From Actinoplanes cyaneus (GTDB lineage: Bacteria > Actinomycetota > Actinomycetes > Mycobacteriales > Micromonosporaceae), in contig NZ_BOMH01000033.1 of the NCBI RefSeq assembly GCF_016862095.1, forward strand, positions 124,001 to 188,000: DNA of 64,000 bases, read 5' to 3'. Both the position numbers and the translations under genes were made by a program. Under the pieces are notes generated by a model. It was not told the origin of the DNA, did no database searches, and saw only the letters and a list, made by a program, of their open reading frames with translations. The first letter of the stretch is position 1; each line of letters starts with the position of its first letter. This document shows, in pieces, positions 49,023 to 58,382 of the stretch.

Positions 49023-49885
49023 CCGCAGGTCGTCGTCACGCTGAGCCGCAAATTTTCCCCGTTGTCATCGACAACGACGAAGACCGGCCCCTGCGCGTAC
49101 GCCCATCCGCCCGCCTGTGACCACACCGGCGTAACGCCCGCCGGCACTCCGCGTGGCCCGTCCCCGCTCCTGCCGGCGGTCGCCTGATAGGTCGCCGCCG
49201 TGCCGCCTCCGGGACATGCCACCGCCTCCGTGGTCACCGCGGCGCCGGCCGGCCCGCCGAGGGCCGCCAGCGTCTCGCCCAGCACCGCCGGAGCCGCGCC
49301 CGGCGCCGGATCACTCCCACCCGCGGTCGTCCCCGGCCGGCACCCGGTGCCCGCCGACAGCACCAGAACCTGATCGTCGGGCTGTGCCTCGCCGTCGATC
49401 GCGATGAAGTTCCCCGCGTCGGCGTAGAAGGACAGCCTCGTGGCGACCCTCGTCGCCAGCACACTGGCGTGGAAGTCACCCGGAAGCGCGGCCGCGACCT
49501 GGTCGAACGCTGCCTTGGCCTGGCCTTGCGGCACGTAGAGGACGACGTCGCGGCTCCCCTGGACCCCGGGCCGCACCGGCGTCAGCGAGCAGCTCTCACT
49601 CCGGACCTCCCCCAACCGCACCGCCCACGGCACCGGACCGCCCCGTGCGGCGGCGTTCTCGGCCGCCGTCAGCAGCACTCCGGCCGCTTCTCGCAGGGAG
49701 GGCATGGCCTGCTCGATGCTGCGCTGCTCGGGCACGGTCGCCGGATCGTTCCGGATCGACCACCACGAGATCAGCGCCAGCACCACGATCCAGGCGCCGA
49801 CCACAGCACCGACCCACCGTCGGCGCCGCTTCGGAGCGGACGCGGGCGGCCCCACATACCCAACCCCCAGTGTCACGGCAGCCAT
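49016..49885 (-). CDS. Membrane-anchored protein of unknown function
   Basis: A 289-residue protein: basic cytoplasmic start, one transmembrane helix (WVGAVVGAWIVVLALISWWS at about 24-43) and an extracytoplasmic domain with four Cys (ESCSL, GTGCR, AVACPG, TTTCGQ) that could form two disulfides. No family recognised. It may be a sensor or envelope protein. Confidence 0.75.
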   Translation of the reverse strand: MAAVTLGVGYVGPPASAPKRRRRWVGAVVGAWIVVLALISWWSIRNDPATVPEQRSIEQAMPSLREAAGVLLTAAENAAARGGPVPWAVRLGEVRSESCSLTPVRPGVQGSRDVVLYVPQGQAKAAFDQVAAALPGDFHASVLATRVATRLSFYADAGNFIAIDGEAQPDDQVLVLSAGTGCRPGTTAGGSDPAPGAAPAVLGETLAALGGPAGAAVTTEAVACPGGGTAATYQATAGRSGDGPRGVPAGVTPVWSQAGGWAYAQGPVFVVVDDNGENLRLSVTTTCGQ

Positions 49886-49927
49886 GGTGACACGCCCGTC
49901 ACATCCGCCACTCCGGTCCCGCTCACC

Positions 49928-50095
49928 TCAGAGGTCGAGTGCCGACCTCAGCGCCATGTCGATCACCTCGACGCTCGCCGCGCTCAGCGCACAGGCTCGC
50001 GAGGTCAGCTGGCTCTTGTGCAACTCTCCGACCCGGGGAATCTGGGCCACCCCCGAAGTCTCGCCGTCGGCACTGGAGACCGTCGGCAACTGCAC
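49928..50095 (-). CDS. Possible 55-residue small protein
   Basis: GTG 50095 follows GAGGG by 9 bases and opens a frame of 55 codons with strong GC at third positions. The C-terminal half (SQLTSRACALSAASVEVIDM) reads as an amphipathic helix. No family recognised. It fills the gap between the anchored protein and the helicase, but chance cannot be excluded. Confidence 0.35.
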   Translation of the reverse strand: MQLPTVSSADGETSGVAQIPRVGELHKSQLTSRACALSAASVEVIDMALRSALDL

Positions 50096-50169
50096 CCGCG
50101 ACAACCCTCGATGTCATCCCCGAGAAGTGACTGTCTGGCATTCCGGCGTCGGAACGGCAGCGAGCAGCT

Positions 50170-52188
50170 TCACTCGGTGGCACCCAGGCGCTTCAGGGCG
50201 CCCAGCGCCACGTCCGGATTCGTCGTGTACCAGAACGGGGGCAGCGAGTTCCGCAGGAACGTGCCGTAACCCCGGGCGGTCTCCAGCCGCGAGTCGAGGA
50301 CGGCGACCACGCCCTTGTCACCGGTCGACCGGATCAGCCGGCCCACGCCCTGGGCCAGGCGGACCGCGGCGATCGGCACGCTGACCGCGGCGAATCCGGA
50401 GCCGCCGGTCGCGTCCACCGCCGCCGAGCGGGCCGCGGCGAGCGGCTCGTCGGGGCGCGGGAACGGCAGCCGGTCGATCACCACGAGCTGGCACGAGTCG
50501 CCGGGGACGTCGACGCCCTGCCACAGCGACATCACGCCGAACAGGCAGCTCGACTTCTCCTCCCGGAACTTGCGGACCAGGATCGGCAGCGTCTCGTCGC
50601 CCTGCAGCAGGATCGGCAGGTCGGTCTTGGCGCGCAGCAGCTCGGCCGCCTGGCTGGCCGCCTTGCGGGAGGAGAAGAGCCCGAGCGTGCGCCCGCCGAG
50701 CGACTCGACCAGCCGCAGCAGCTCCTGCCCGGCGGCGTCGGGCAGCCCGGAGGCCGCCGGCCGGGGCAGGTGCGCCGCGACGTACAGAATGCCCTGTTTG
50801 GGGTAGTCGAACGGGGAGCCGACGTCCAGCGACGTCCAGCCCTCGCCCTTGCTGTCGGTGCTGGAGACGGGCAGGCCGAGCGACCGGGCGACGGTGTCGA
50901 ACCGGCCGCCCAGGGTCAGCGTCGCCGAGGCGGCCACCACGGTCCGGTCCTCGTAGAGGGCCTGCGACAACGTCCCGGCGACCGAGAGGGGCGCCACCAC
51001 GAGCGCTCGCCGACCGGCGCCGAGCTCCGATTTCTCCACCCAGGCGACGTCGAACGAGTCCTCCTCCAGCAGCCGCTGCGCCGTCGCCGAGAGCTCGTCG
51101 AGAACCGCTTTGGCCTGCTGTTTCCGTACCGGATCGGGGTCGTCGCCCTTGACGTCGCCGATCGCGGTGAGGCCGGCCCGCGTCGCCGACTCCAGCAGGG
51201 TGACGGCCTGGCGCAGCGCGTCGGGCAGACCGTTGGTGAGCCGCCCGGCCGGCACGTCGGCGAGACCGACGGTGAGCGCGTCGGCGGCCTCGGCCAGCGT
51301 CTCGGCGGCGGCCTGCGGGATCAGCGTGCGCGCGCGGCGGCCGGCCCGCTCGATCGCGTCCGGCGTGAGCTCGGCCTGGGACGCCGACGAGACCCGCTCG
51401 GCGAGCTCGTGCGCCTCGTCGACGACGAGCAGCTTGTGCGGCGGGATGATGTGCCGCTCGGCGAGCATGTCGACGGCGAGCAGGCTGTGGTTGGTGACGA
51501 CGATGTCGGCCTCCCGGGCGCGCACCCGGGACGCCTCGGCGAAGCATTCCTGACCGTAGGGGCAGCGCGCCGCGCCGACACAATCGCGCGCCGGCATGGA
51601 GACCGAGCGCCAGGCCGCGTCCTCCACGCCGGGGTCGAGCTCGTCGCGGTCGCCGGTCTGCGTCTTCTCGGCCCAGTTGCGGATCCGCACGACCTGCTTG
51701 CCGAGCCGCCCGGCCTCGCCCAGCCACTGGCCGGCCTTGGGCGTCGCGGGCGCGTCGTCGAAGAGCGTGTCGGTCGGCGCCTGCTCGTCGACGTGCTCGA
51801 GCTTGGCCATGCAGAGGTAGTGGTGGCGGCCCTTGAGCACGGCGAAGGTGGGCCTGCGCCCCAGCACTGGCTCGACCGCCGTGGCGAGCCGGGGCAGGTC
51901 GTGCTCGACCAGCTGGTTCTGCAGGGCGAGGGTGGCCGTGGAGACCACCACCGGGCCCTCGACGAGCAGGGCGGGGGTGAGGTATCCCAAGCTCTTGCCG
52001 GTGCCCGTGCCGGCCTGCACGAGCAGGTGCTCACGGTCCTTGATGGCCTTGTCGATCGCCGCGACCATGGCCTGCTGACCAGGGCGTGCGGAGCCGCCGG
52101 GGACGGCGCCGACCGCGGCAGCAAGGAGTTGCTCGGCGGTCGCCTTCTTCCTCGATGAACGAGCGGGCTTCTGGGTAGCTGCGGGCAC
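50170..52188 (-). CDS. dinG: DinG/XPD-like ATP-dependent DNA helicase
   Basis: A 672-residue superfamily 2 helicase. Walker A in VQAGTGTGKSLGYL, DEAH box in VVDEAHELAERVS, the four Cys of the Fe-S cluster (HHYLC, then CVGAARCPYGQEC), and the C-terminal motifs GLFSSRKAASQA, SLWQGVDVPGDSC and RLAQGVGRLIRS. Such enzymes unwind 5'-3' at forks, R-loops or damaged DNA. I see no LexA-type box upstream. Confidence 0.92.
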   Translation of the reverse strand: MPAATQKPARSSRKKATAEQLLAAAVGAVPGGSARPGQQAMVAAIDKAIKDREHLLVQAGTGTGKSLGYLTPALLVEGPVVVSTATLALQNQLVEHDLPRLATAVEPVLGRRPTFAVLKGRHHYLCMAKLEHVDEQAPTDTLFDDAPATPKAGQWLGEAGRLGKQVVRIRNWAEKTQTGDRDELDPGVEDAAWRSVSMPARDCVGAARCPYGQECFAEASRVRAREADIVVTNHSLLAVDMLAERHIIPPHKLLVVDEAHELAERVSSASQAELTPDAIERAGRRARTLIPQAAAETLAEAADALTVGLADVPAGRLTNGLPDALRQAVTLLESATRAGLTAIGDVKGDDPDPVRKQQAKAVLDELSATAQRLLEEDSFDVAWVEKSELGAGRRALVVAPLSVAGTLSQALYEDRTVVAASATLTLGGRFDTVARSLGLPVSSTDSKGEGWTSLDVGSPFDYPKQGILYVAAHLPRPAASGLPDAAGQELLRLVESLGGRTLGLFSSRKAASQAAELLRAKTDLPILLQGDETLPILVRKFREEKSSCLFGVMSLWQGVDVPGDSCQLVVIDRLPFPRPDEPLAAARSAAVDATGGSGFAAVSVPIAAVRLAQGVGRLIRSTGDKGVVAVLDSRLETARGYGTFLRNSLPPFWYTTNPDVALGALKRLGATE

Positions 52189-52243
52189 GCAGGAACCGTA
52201 CCCGCCACCACCGACATATCCGGGTCACCGTTAGGGTGCACCC

Positions 52244-52750
52244 ATGCCGAGCGAGATGGTCCGGGTCATCTACACGAAGTACGACGGATCGGCTCATCGT
52301 GATTATCCGGCCCGTCGTCTGGCCGAGGACGACCTGGGCATCTGGGTCGGCGTGACGCAGGGCACGGCCTCGGTCTACCACGGCCGCCCGTCCGTCGAGC
52401 AGATCCCGTTCGTGCTGCTGGTGCCCCATCACGCGTGGTGGACCGGGATGTTCAACCCGCCGCCGCGGACCAGTGAGGTCTACTGCGACATCACCACCCC
52501 GGCGCGCTGGGAGGGTGACACGGTGCACATCATCGACCTCGACCTGGACGTGGTGCGGCGCCGCGAGACGGGTCTGGTCGAGCTGCGCGACGAGGACGAG
52601 TTCGAGGAGCACCGGGTCCGGTTCGGCTACCCGCAGGATCTGGTCGTCGAGGCGAACGCGGCTGCCGAGTTGCTGATGGGCCGGCTGGGCGACGGCACCG
52701 AGCCGTTCGCCACGCACTACCGCAAGCACCTATCCGAGGTCACCCAGTAA
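52244..52750 (+). CDS. DUF402-family protein
   Basis: A 168-residue protein. The DUF402 pattern is visible: TKYDGSAHRDYPAR, WWTGMFNPPPRTSEVYCDIT and HIIDLDLDVVRRRETGLVEL; Asp/Glu clusters could bind a metal as in the Streptomyces FomD-like nucleotide hydrolases of this family. Function here unknown. Its last 21 bases overlap the 3' end of the convergent sigma-factor gene. Confidence 0.85.
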   Translation: MPSEMVRVIYTKYDGSAHRDYPARRLAEDDLGIWVGVTQGTASVYHGRPSVEQIPFVLLVPHHAWWTGMFNPPPRTSEVYCDITTPARWEGDTVHIIDLDLDVVRRRETGLVELRDEDEFEEHRVRFGYPQDLVVEANAAAELLMGRLGDGTEPFATHYRKHLSEVTQ

Positions 52751-53614
52751 CACCTTCTCCGGGTTCTGCTGCACGAAGAGGCCGGTGATCCGCCCGTCCT
52801 CGACGGCCGCGGTGAGCACCGAGAGCACCGGCGAGCCGTCCGGCCAGACGCCGCGCACCAGCACCCCGGCGTCGCCCTCGACCAGCACCGGCTCGACGGT
52901 GAGATCGCGCACCTCGTCCATCCGGCGGCTGATCAGGCCGTGGAAGAAGCGGGCCACCTTCTCCCAGCCGTGAACCGGCCGCAGCGCCGCGCGCACCACT
53001 CCGCCGCCGTCGCTGATCGCCACCACGTCAGGGGCCAGGACCGCGGCGAGGGCACGGACATCGCCGCTCTGCGCCGCGACCAGGAACGCCGACAGCACCC
53101 GGCGCTGCTCGGCCACTCCCGCCGAGTGCCGGATCCCGCCCTCGGCCGCCGCCTTGCGCCCGCGCGACGCGTGCTGCCGGGCCGCCGCGGGTGTCGTGTC
53201 GAGCACCGCGGCCACCTCCTCGAACGGCACGCCGAACGCGTCGTGCAGCACGAACGCGACCCTCTGCTCCGGGGTGAGCCGTTCCAGGACCACGAGCAGG
53301 GCGATGCCGACCTGGTCGGAGCGTTCGGCGGAGAGGGCCGGGTCAGCGTCCGGGTCGACGGCGAACGCGGGCAGCCACTCGCCGGTGTAGGACGTACGCC
53401 GTACGCGGGCGGAAGTCAGCTGGTCGAGACAGATGCGGGCGGTGACCGTGGTCAGCCAGCCGCGCACGTCGCGGATCTCCTCGGCCTGCGCGAAACGCAG
53501 CCACGCCTCCTGGACGGCGTCCTCGGCCTCGGACCGGTTGCCCAGCATCCGGAAGGCGACGGCCGTCAAATGGGACCGGTGGGCCTCGAACTCGCTCGCG
53601 GCTGACGACGGCAT
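52730..53614 (-). CDS. sigJ: ECF41 sigma factor (SigJ-like)
   Basis: A 294-residue ECF sigma factor with a C-terminal extension. Region 2 shows HLTAVAFRMLGNRSEAEDAV, region 4 RVAFVLHDAFGVPFEEVAAV, and the SnoaL-like extension has the ECF41 motifs DGGGVVRAALRPVHG and NPEK (for NPDKL) at the end, which regulate the sigma factor in cis. ECF41 partners (oxidoreductase/decarboxylase-type genes) are not adjacent. ATG 53614. Confidence 0.9.
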   Translation of the reverse strand: MPSSAASEFEAHRSHLTAVAFRMLGNRSEAEDAVQEAWLRFAQAEEIRDVRGWLTTVTARICLDQLTSARVRRTSYTGEWLPAFAVDPDADPALSAERSDQVGIALLVVLERLTPEQRVAFVLHDAFGVPFEEVAAVLDTTPAAARQHASRGRKAAAEGGIRHSAGVAEQRRVLSAFLVAAQSGDVRALAAVLAPDVVAISDGGGVVRAALRPVHGWEKVARFFHGLISRRMDEVRDLTVEPVLVEGDAGVLVRGVWPDGSPVLSVLTAAVEDGRITGLFVQQNPEKVLLGDLG

Positions 53615-53702
53615 GGGGCAATTCTGCGCGGGATGCCGGGGCTCGGGTAGCACCTGTGCCAGAGTATAAAACGGATTTTCTGCTCAATTGGGGTGATGCA
53701 CC

Positions 53703-54608
53703 GTGCAGGACATGGCAACTCTCGCTGGCAGTCTGGCCGGTCTCGCCGGCGCGGGCGGGGCCATGTCGATCGCCCTGGCACGCCGGTCGCGGGCCAGCCT
53801 GCCCGAGGGGCACGCGCTGGTCGGGGACCGGCTCGCCGACCCGCTGCCGACGGTGCTGCGGCTCGGGCTGGGCGGGATGACGGTACGGGTCGTCCCCGGC
53901 CCGCACGGCGAGCTCTTCCTCGGACCCGGCGGCCCGCAGCCCGGCCGCACCCTGCGCCGGCTCGTCCTGGCGCCGCTGTTCACCCGCGCGCAGGCCACCG
54001 GCGGCCGGCTCTGGAACGACCAGCGGATGCCGTTCCAGCTGGTCGTCGAGTTCGCCGGGGCGAACCGGGACCCCGAGTCGCTGCTGCGCGCCTATCGGAT
54101 GCTCGACCAGCAGTTGCGCGACCACGCGCCGCTGCTCAGCCGGTACTCCGGGGGCGAGCTGACGCCGGGCGTGGTCACCGTGACGGTGGCCGGCATCGTC
54201 GACGCCCGGGACCTGCTCGCCGCCCAGCCGGTGCGGTTCGCGTTCACCGAGGCCGGCTTCGACGAGCTGGGCTCCGCGTCCGCCCCGGTGGAGCTGGCGC
54301 CGGTGCTCAGCGAGGCGTGGGCGCACCGGTTCGGCTGGGACGGCCGGGAGCCGATCGCGGCTGAGGAACGGCACCTGCTGCACGCGCTGGTGCGGGCGGC
54401 CCACGACGAGGGACGCGCGGTGCGGATGAGCGGCCTGCCGGAAGGCGGCCGGCGCGCCCGGGCAGCGGTCTGGGCGGAGCTGTGGTCGGCCGGCGTGGAC
54501 GTGATCGCCGACACCGACCTCCACGGTCTGGGCAAGTACCTGCGCGGTTCCCACCTGCCCGGACGCGCGACACTCACGAAACGGTTTAGCACCGTGTCCG
54601 AGGGGTGA
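53703..54608 (+). CDS. Degenerate PI-PLC/glycerophosphodiesterase-like protein
   Basis: A 301-residue protein resembling the secreted HAHNDY-type phosphodiesterase family by layout: PLPTVLRLGLGGMTVRVVPG (for the PLLDAL..G..SVEADV strand), GRTLRRLVLAPLF, MPFQLVVEF and the final LGKYLR segment. The catalytic HAHNDY, EADV and HD motifs are not conserved. An N-terminal hydrophobic stretch (residues 5-25) may anchor it. It is probably a non-catalytic paralog; the family assignment is inference from pattern. GTG 53703 is chosen for GGGTGA upstream. Confidence 0.6.
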   Translation: MQDMATLAGSLAGLAGAGGAMSIALARRSRASLPEGHALVGDRLADPLPTVLRLGLGGMTVRVVPGPHGELFLGPGGPQPGRTLRRLVLAPLFTRAQATGGRLWNDQRMPFQLVVEFAGANRDPESLLRAYRMLDQQLRDHAPLLSRYSGGELTPGVVTVTVAGIVDARDLLAAQPVRFAFTEAGFDELGSASAPVELAPVLSEAWAHRFGWDGREPIAAEERHLLHALVRAAHDEGRAVRMSGLPEGGRRARAAVWAELWSAGVDVIADTDLHGLGKYLRGSHLPGRATLTKRFSTVSEG

Positions 54609-54676
54609 ACTCAGGTGGACCGCTAGCATGCGGGTCGGAGATCAAACGCCCACGCCCGTCGATCGAGGTCCGCACC

Positions 54677-55303
54677 GTGAAGTTTTCCTTCCGCCCCGTC
54701 GAGGGCGTTTTCTACGATCTCTTCACCAGGGCCTCGTACAACCTGGTGAAGGGCACCGAGATGCTCAACGAGCTCGCGCTGCCCGGGGTGGACGTCCAGT
54801 CGGTCAGTGAACGGCTGAGCGACCTGGAGCACGACAGCGACGCGATCACCCACGAGCTGTACAAGAAGATCAACTCCACCTTCATCACCCCGTTCGACAG
54901 GGCCGACATCTACTCGCTCGGCTCCCAGCTCGACGACGTCATGGACCACCTCGAAGCGGTCGGCAACCTGCTCTACCTGTACGGGCTGACCGAGCTGCCG
55001 TCACTGCCGCGCGAGATGCACGAGCTGTTCACCGTCCTCGACCAGCAGGCGAAGATCACCGCCGAGGCGATGCCCCGGCTGCGGTCGATGAAGGGTCTCG
55101 AGGAGTACTGGATCGAGATCAACCGCCTGGAGAACGACGGCGACCGCTCCTACCGGATGCTGCTGGTCCGGCTCTTCTCCGGGGAGTACGACGCGCTGAC
55201 CGTCCTCAAGATGAAGGAGGTCGCCGACGAGCTGGAGGCGGCCTGCGACGCGTTCGAGCACGTGGCGAACACCGTCGAGACCATCGCGGTCAAGGAGTCC
55301 TGA
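54677..55303 (+). CDS. DUF47 (PhoU-like) Pit accessory protein
   Basis: A 208-residue helical protein: FYDLFTRASYNLVKGTEMLN, SDLEHDSDAITHELYKKIN (metal-binding ExxxDxxxH pattern) and the second copy NRLENDGDRSYRMLL. DUF47 proteins sit beside Pit transporters and regulate them. GTG 54677; the upstream reading frame is not coding. The Pit gene starts 2 bases downstream. Confidence 0.92.
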   Translation: MKFSFRPVEGVFYDLFTRASYNLVKGTEMLNELALPGVDVQSVSERLSDLEHDSDAITHELYKKINSTFITPFDRADIYSLGSQLDDVMDHLEAVGNLLYLYGLTELPSLPREMHELFTVLDQQAKITAEAMPRLRSMKGLEEYWIEINRLENDGDRSYRMLLVRLFSGEYDALTVLKMKEVADELEAACDAFEHVANTVETIAVKES

Positions 55304-55305
55304 GG

Positions 55306-56313
55306 TTGTCCCCGGAACTCGTCGCCGTCCTGGCGGTGATCATCGCCGCGATGGTGTTCGACTACACCAACGGCTTCCACGACGCCGCCAACGCGATCGC
55401 GACCAGTGTCAGCACCCGCGCCCTCACCCCGCGGGTGGCGCTGGGGATGGCGGCGGTCGGCAACTTCATCGGGGCCCACCTCGGCACGAAGGTGGCCCAG
55501 ACGGTCGGTGAGGGCCTGGTCCACCTGCCGACCGGCATCCCGAGCCTGGGGATCGTCTTCGCCGGCGTGCTCGGCGCGATCTCGTGGAATCTGATCACCT
55601 GGTACTTCGGGCTTCCGTCGAGCTCGTCGCACGCGCTCTTCGGCGGGCTGGTCGGCGCCACGCTCTTCGCCGGCATCGGTAGCGTCCAGTGGGCCAACAT
55701 CGCGCAGAAGGTCCTGCTCCCGATGGTCCTGTCCCCCGTCGTGGGGCTGATCCTTGGGTTCGTCGCGATGGTCGCGCTGATGTGGACCTTCCGGCGCGGG
55801 CACCCCGGCCGGCTCAACCGCGGTTTCCGCTACGCCCAGACGGTCTCGGCCGCCGCGATGGCGATCGGTCACGGCACCCAGGACGCGGCGAAGACGATGG
55901 GCATCGTGGTCCTCGCCCTCTACACCGGTGGCTACCAGAGCGACACGACGCACATCCCGCAGTGGGTCTACTGGGCGTCGGCGACGATGCTGGCGGCGGG
56001 CACGTACACCGGGGGCTGGCGCATCATCCGTACCCTCGGCCGCAAGATCATCGACCTGGGCCCGGCCGAGGGATTCGCCGCGGAGGTGGTGGCCAGCTCG
56101 GTGCTGTACTTCAACGCCTGGGTCCTGCACGCCCCGATCTCGACGACCCACACGATCACGTCGGCGATCATGGGCGTCGGCGCGACGAAACGCCTGAGCG
56201 CGGTCCGCTGGAACGTCGCCGGCAACATCATCATCGCCTGGATCACCACGTTCCCCGCCGCGGCCCTGATCGCCTGCCTGCTCTACTTCGTCACCCGCCC
56301 GTTCTTCACCTGA
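55306..56313 (+). CDS. pit: PiT-family phosphate transporter
   Basis: A 335-residue membrane transporter. FDYTNGFHDAANAIATSVST (residues 14-33) is the N-terminal GANDVANA-type motif and the C-terminal repeat has APISTTHTITSAIMGVGATK. These low-affinity carriers take up metal-phosphate complexes with proton or sodium. TTG 55306 follows the DUF47 stop (TGAGGTTG). Confidence 0.95.
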   Translation: MSPELVAVLAVIIAAMVFDYTNGFHDAANAIATSVSTRALTPRVALGMAAVGNFIGAHLGTKVAQTVGEGLVHLPTGIPSLGIVFAGVLGAISWNLITWYFGLPSSSSHALFGGLVGATLFAGIGSVQWANIAQKVLLPMVLSPVVGLILGFVAMVALMWTFRRGHPGRLNRGFRYAQTVSAAAMAIGHGTQDAAKTMGIVVLALYTGGYQSDTTHIPQWVYWASATMLAAGTYTGGWRIIRTLGRKIIDLGPAEGFAAEVVASSVLYFNAWVLHAPISTTHTITSAIMGVGATKRLSAVRWNVAGNIIIAWITTFPAAALIACLLYFVTRPFFT

Positions 56314-56334
56314 CAGACCCCTCCCGCGTACGCC

Positions 56335-56415
56335 GTGAGTCCGCCCGGCTCCTCGGCCGCCCCGAGGGTCCCGCCGACGCGAGCACCGGCGGGTCAGGCG
56401 GGCCACGCGACTCAC
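56335..56415. repeat. Inverted repeat after the Pit gene
   Basis: GTGAGTC (56335-56341) and GACTCAC (56409-56415) flank a GC-rich stem-prone region between the convergent pit and oxidoreductase genes. It may work as a weak two-way terminator. Confidence 0.4.
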
Positions 56416-56455
56416 CCTCTTCAGCTGGTTCTGACGGGAGGAGCGAGCCGGCGGA

Positions 56456-57436
56456 TCACTGGTAGTAGACGCCGATCTGTTCCCGGATGGAGTCCAGCAG
56501 GTTCATGACCTCGAGGGTGGTGGTCTGCGGGATCAGCGAGCTCTCCAACTCGCCGGCGGCCAGGCAGCGCTGCACCTCGGCGGCCTCGAACTGGTAACCG
56601 CTGCCGGGGAACTCGAACTCGAACGTCTCCGGCGCCTTGTTCGGGCGGCTCAGCGTGAACGAGCGCGGCACCATGAAGCCCGGCGGGATGTCGATCCGGC
56701 CGTCGGTGCCGGTGATCGACGCGGCGTTACGGCTGGCGCCGTTGATGCTGCAGGTCAGAGCGGCGACCGCGCCGGACTGCCAGCCGAGGAGGATGCCGGT
56801 GTGCTCATCGACGCGCTCCGGGGTCAGGTGGGCCCACGCCTGCACGGAGATGGGCAGCCCCAGAAACAGATGCGCCAGATGGATCGGGTAGACGCCCAGG
56901 TCCAGCAGCGCGCCGCCACCCAGCGCGGGGGCACGCAGGCGATGCTCGGCGGCGAACGGCCCCTGCAGCCCGAAGTCGGCGTGGATCGAGCTGACCCAGC
57001 CGATCGCGCCCTCGTCGACGAGCTCGGCGGCCTTGCGGATGGCCGGGTTGCAGCGCATCCACATCGCTTCCATGAGGAAGACGCCGCGGGCCCGGGCGGC
57101 CTCGACCAGCTGGGCGGCGGCCGGCAGATCGAGGGTGATCGGCTTCTCGACGAGCACGTGCTTGCCGGCTTCGATGCACAGCAGGGCGACGTCGCGGTGG
57201 TAGGCGTGCGGGGTGGCGATGTAGATGACGTCGACGTCGGGGTCGGCGGCCAGGGCGGCGTAGGAGCCGTGCGCGCGGGCGAACCCGTGCTTCTCGGCGA
57301 AGGCGTCGGCGGTCGCCTGGTCGCGCGAGCCGACAGCGGCCAGCTCGGCGCCCGGCACCAGGGGCAGGTCGGCGGCGAAGGTCGCGGCGATCCCGCCGAG
57401 CCCGAGAATTCCCCAGCGAACGTTCTGTCCGGTCAT
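56456..57436 (-). CDS. Gfo/Idh/MocA-family oxidoreductase
   Basis: A 326-residue NAD(P)-dependent dehydrogenase. The nucleotide site GILGLGGIAATFAADL is at 10-25, the EKPI motif at HVLVEKPITLDL (about 95) and the C-terminal beta domain has RLRAPALGGGALLDLGVYPI with the conserved His later (HLAHLFLG). Substrate likely a sugar or dihydrodiol-type compound; not predictable. ATG 57436. Confidence 0.92.
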   Translation of the reverse strand: MTGQNVRWGILGLGGIAATFAADLPLVPGAELAAVGSRDQATADAFAEKHGFARAHGSYAALAADPDVDVIYIATPHAYHRDVALLCIEAGKHVLVEKPITLDLPAAAQLVEAARARGVFLMEAMWMRCNPAIRKAAELVDEGAIGWVSSIHADFGLQGPFAAEHRLRAPALGGGALLDLGVYPIHLAHLFLGLPISVQAWAHLTPERVDEHTGILLGWQSGAVAALTCSINGASRNAASITGTDGRIDIPPGFMVPRSFTLSRPNKAPETFEFEFPGSGYQFEAAEVQRCLAAGELESSLIPQTTTLEVMNLLDSIREQIGVYYQ

Positions 57437-57483
57437 GATCGATACCGTATCGGCTGCGGGCTCCGTGGTGGCAGGATCGGGCG

Positions 57484-58266
57484 GTGACCGAGCCGATGCC
57501 GCTTCCCCCCGCGATGATCAAGAGGGCCCGGGAATTCACCGGTCCGCCGGCGCCGGCCCGCCCGGCCGCCACTGTGGTCCTGCTCCGACCGGCCGAACCC
57601 CGATTCCAGGTGTACGTGTTGCGCCGCATGACGTCGATGGCCTTCGGCGGCGTCTACGCGTTCCCCGGCGGCGCCGTCGACCCGTCGGATCGCCCGGAGA
57701 CCCTGCGCGACGACTGGGCGGCTCGGCTCGGCGTGCCCGAGGAACAGGCCCGGGCGGTGGTCGGTGCGGCCGCGCGTGAGCTGTTCGAGGAGGCCGGGAT
57801 CGTGCTGGCCGGCCCGGCCACGGAACCGGATCGCACCGTGGCCGACGCGGACGACCCGGCGTGGGAGTCGGACCGGGCCGCCGTGCTGCGCCGCGAGCTG
57901 ACCATGGCTGACCTGCTGGAACGCCGTGGGCTGCGGTTGCGCGACGACCTGCTGCTGCCGTGGGCCCGGTGGATCACGCCGGAGTTCGAGCCGAAGCGGT
58001 TCGACACGTGGTTTTTCGCGGCGCTGCTGCCGGAGTCGCAGGAAGCCCGGGACGTCTCCGGCGAGGCCGACCGGACCGCGTGGATCGACCCGCTGGACTC
58101 GGCGGAACTGCCGATGCTGCCGCCGACCCGGCACACGCTGAACCAGATCGCCGCCGCCGGCACGATCCCGGGCGTGGTGGCCGCCTCGGAGCACCGGGAC
58201 GCCGCCAACCCGGTGACGCCCCGGATCGAGGTCGGGCCGGATGGTACCGCGACGTTCGCCCTGTAG
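57484..58266 (+). CDS. NUDIX hydrolase
   Basis: A 260-residue NUDIX-superfamily protein. The box region is GGVYAFPGGAVDPSDR ... GAAARELFEEAGIVL, giving GGxxD..REL.EE.GI, with an insertion typical of the NUDT19/CoA-type long NUDIX forms (the box spans about 80 residues). It could act on CoA derivatives or related diphosphates. Divergent from the oxidoreductase gene with 47 bases between. Confidence 0.85.
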   Translation: MTEPMPLPPAMIKRAREFTGPPAPARPAATVVLLRPAEPRFQVYVLRRMTSMAFGGVYAFPGGAVDPSDRPETLRDDWAARLGVPEEQARAVVGAAARELFEEAGIVLAGPATEPDRTVADADDPAWESDRAAVLRRELTMADLLERRGLRLRDDLLLPWARWITPEFEPKRFDTWFFAALLPESQEARDVSGEADRTAWIDPLDSAELPMLPPTRHTLNQIAAAGTIPGVVAASEHRDAANPVTPRIEVGPDGTATFAL

Positions 58267-58270
58267 ACCG

Positions 58271-58296
58271 TTTTCCACAGCGACCGGTTGTCCACA
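58271..58296. promoter_or_regulatory. DnaA-box-like pair after the NUDIX gene
   Basis: TTTTCCACA (58271-58279) and TTGTCCACA (58288-58296) resemble DnaA boxes. Only two copies, in an intergenic region of about 210 bases. Confidence 0.4.
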
Positions 58297-58382
58297 GCCC
58301 GCCCACGTGATCTTGCCGATTGCCGGGACAATGGTCGGTGGGCGGCCTGCCCCCGGTTGGGGTGGGGCCTGAGCAAAGACCA

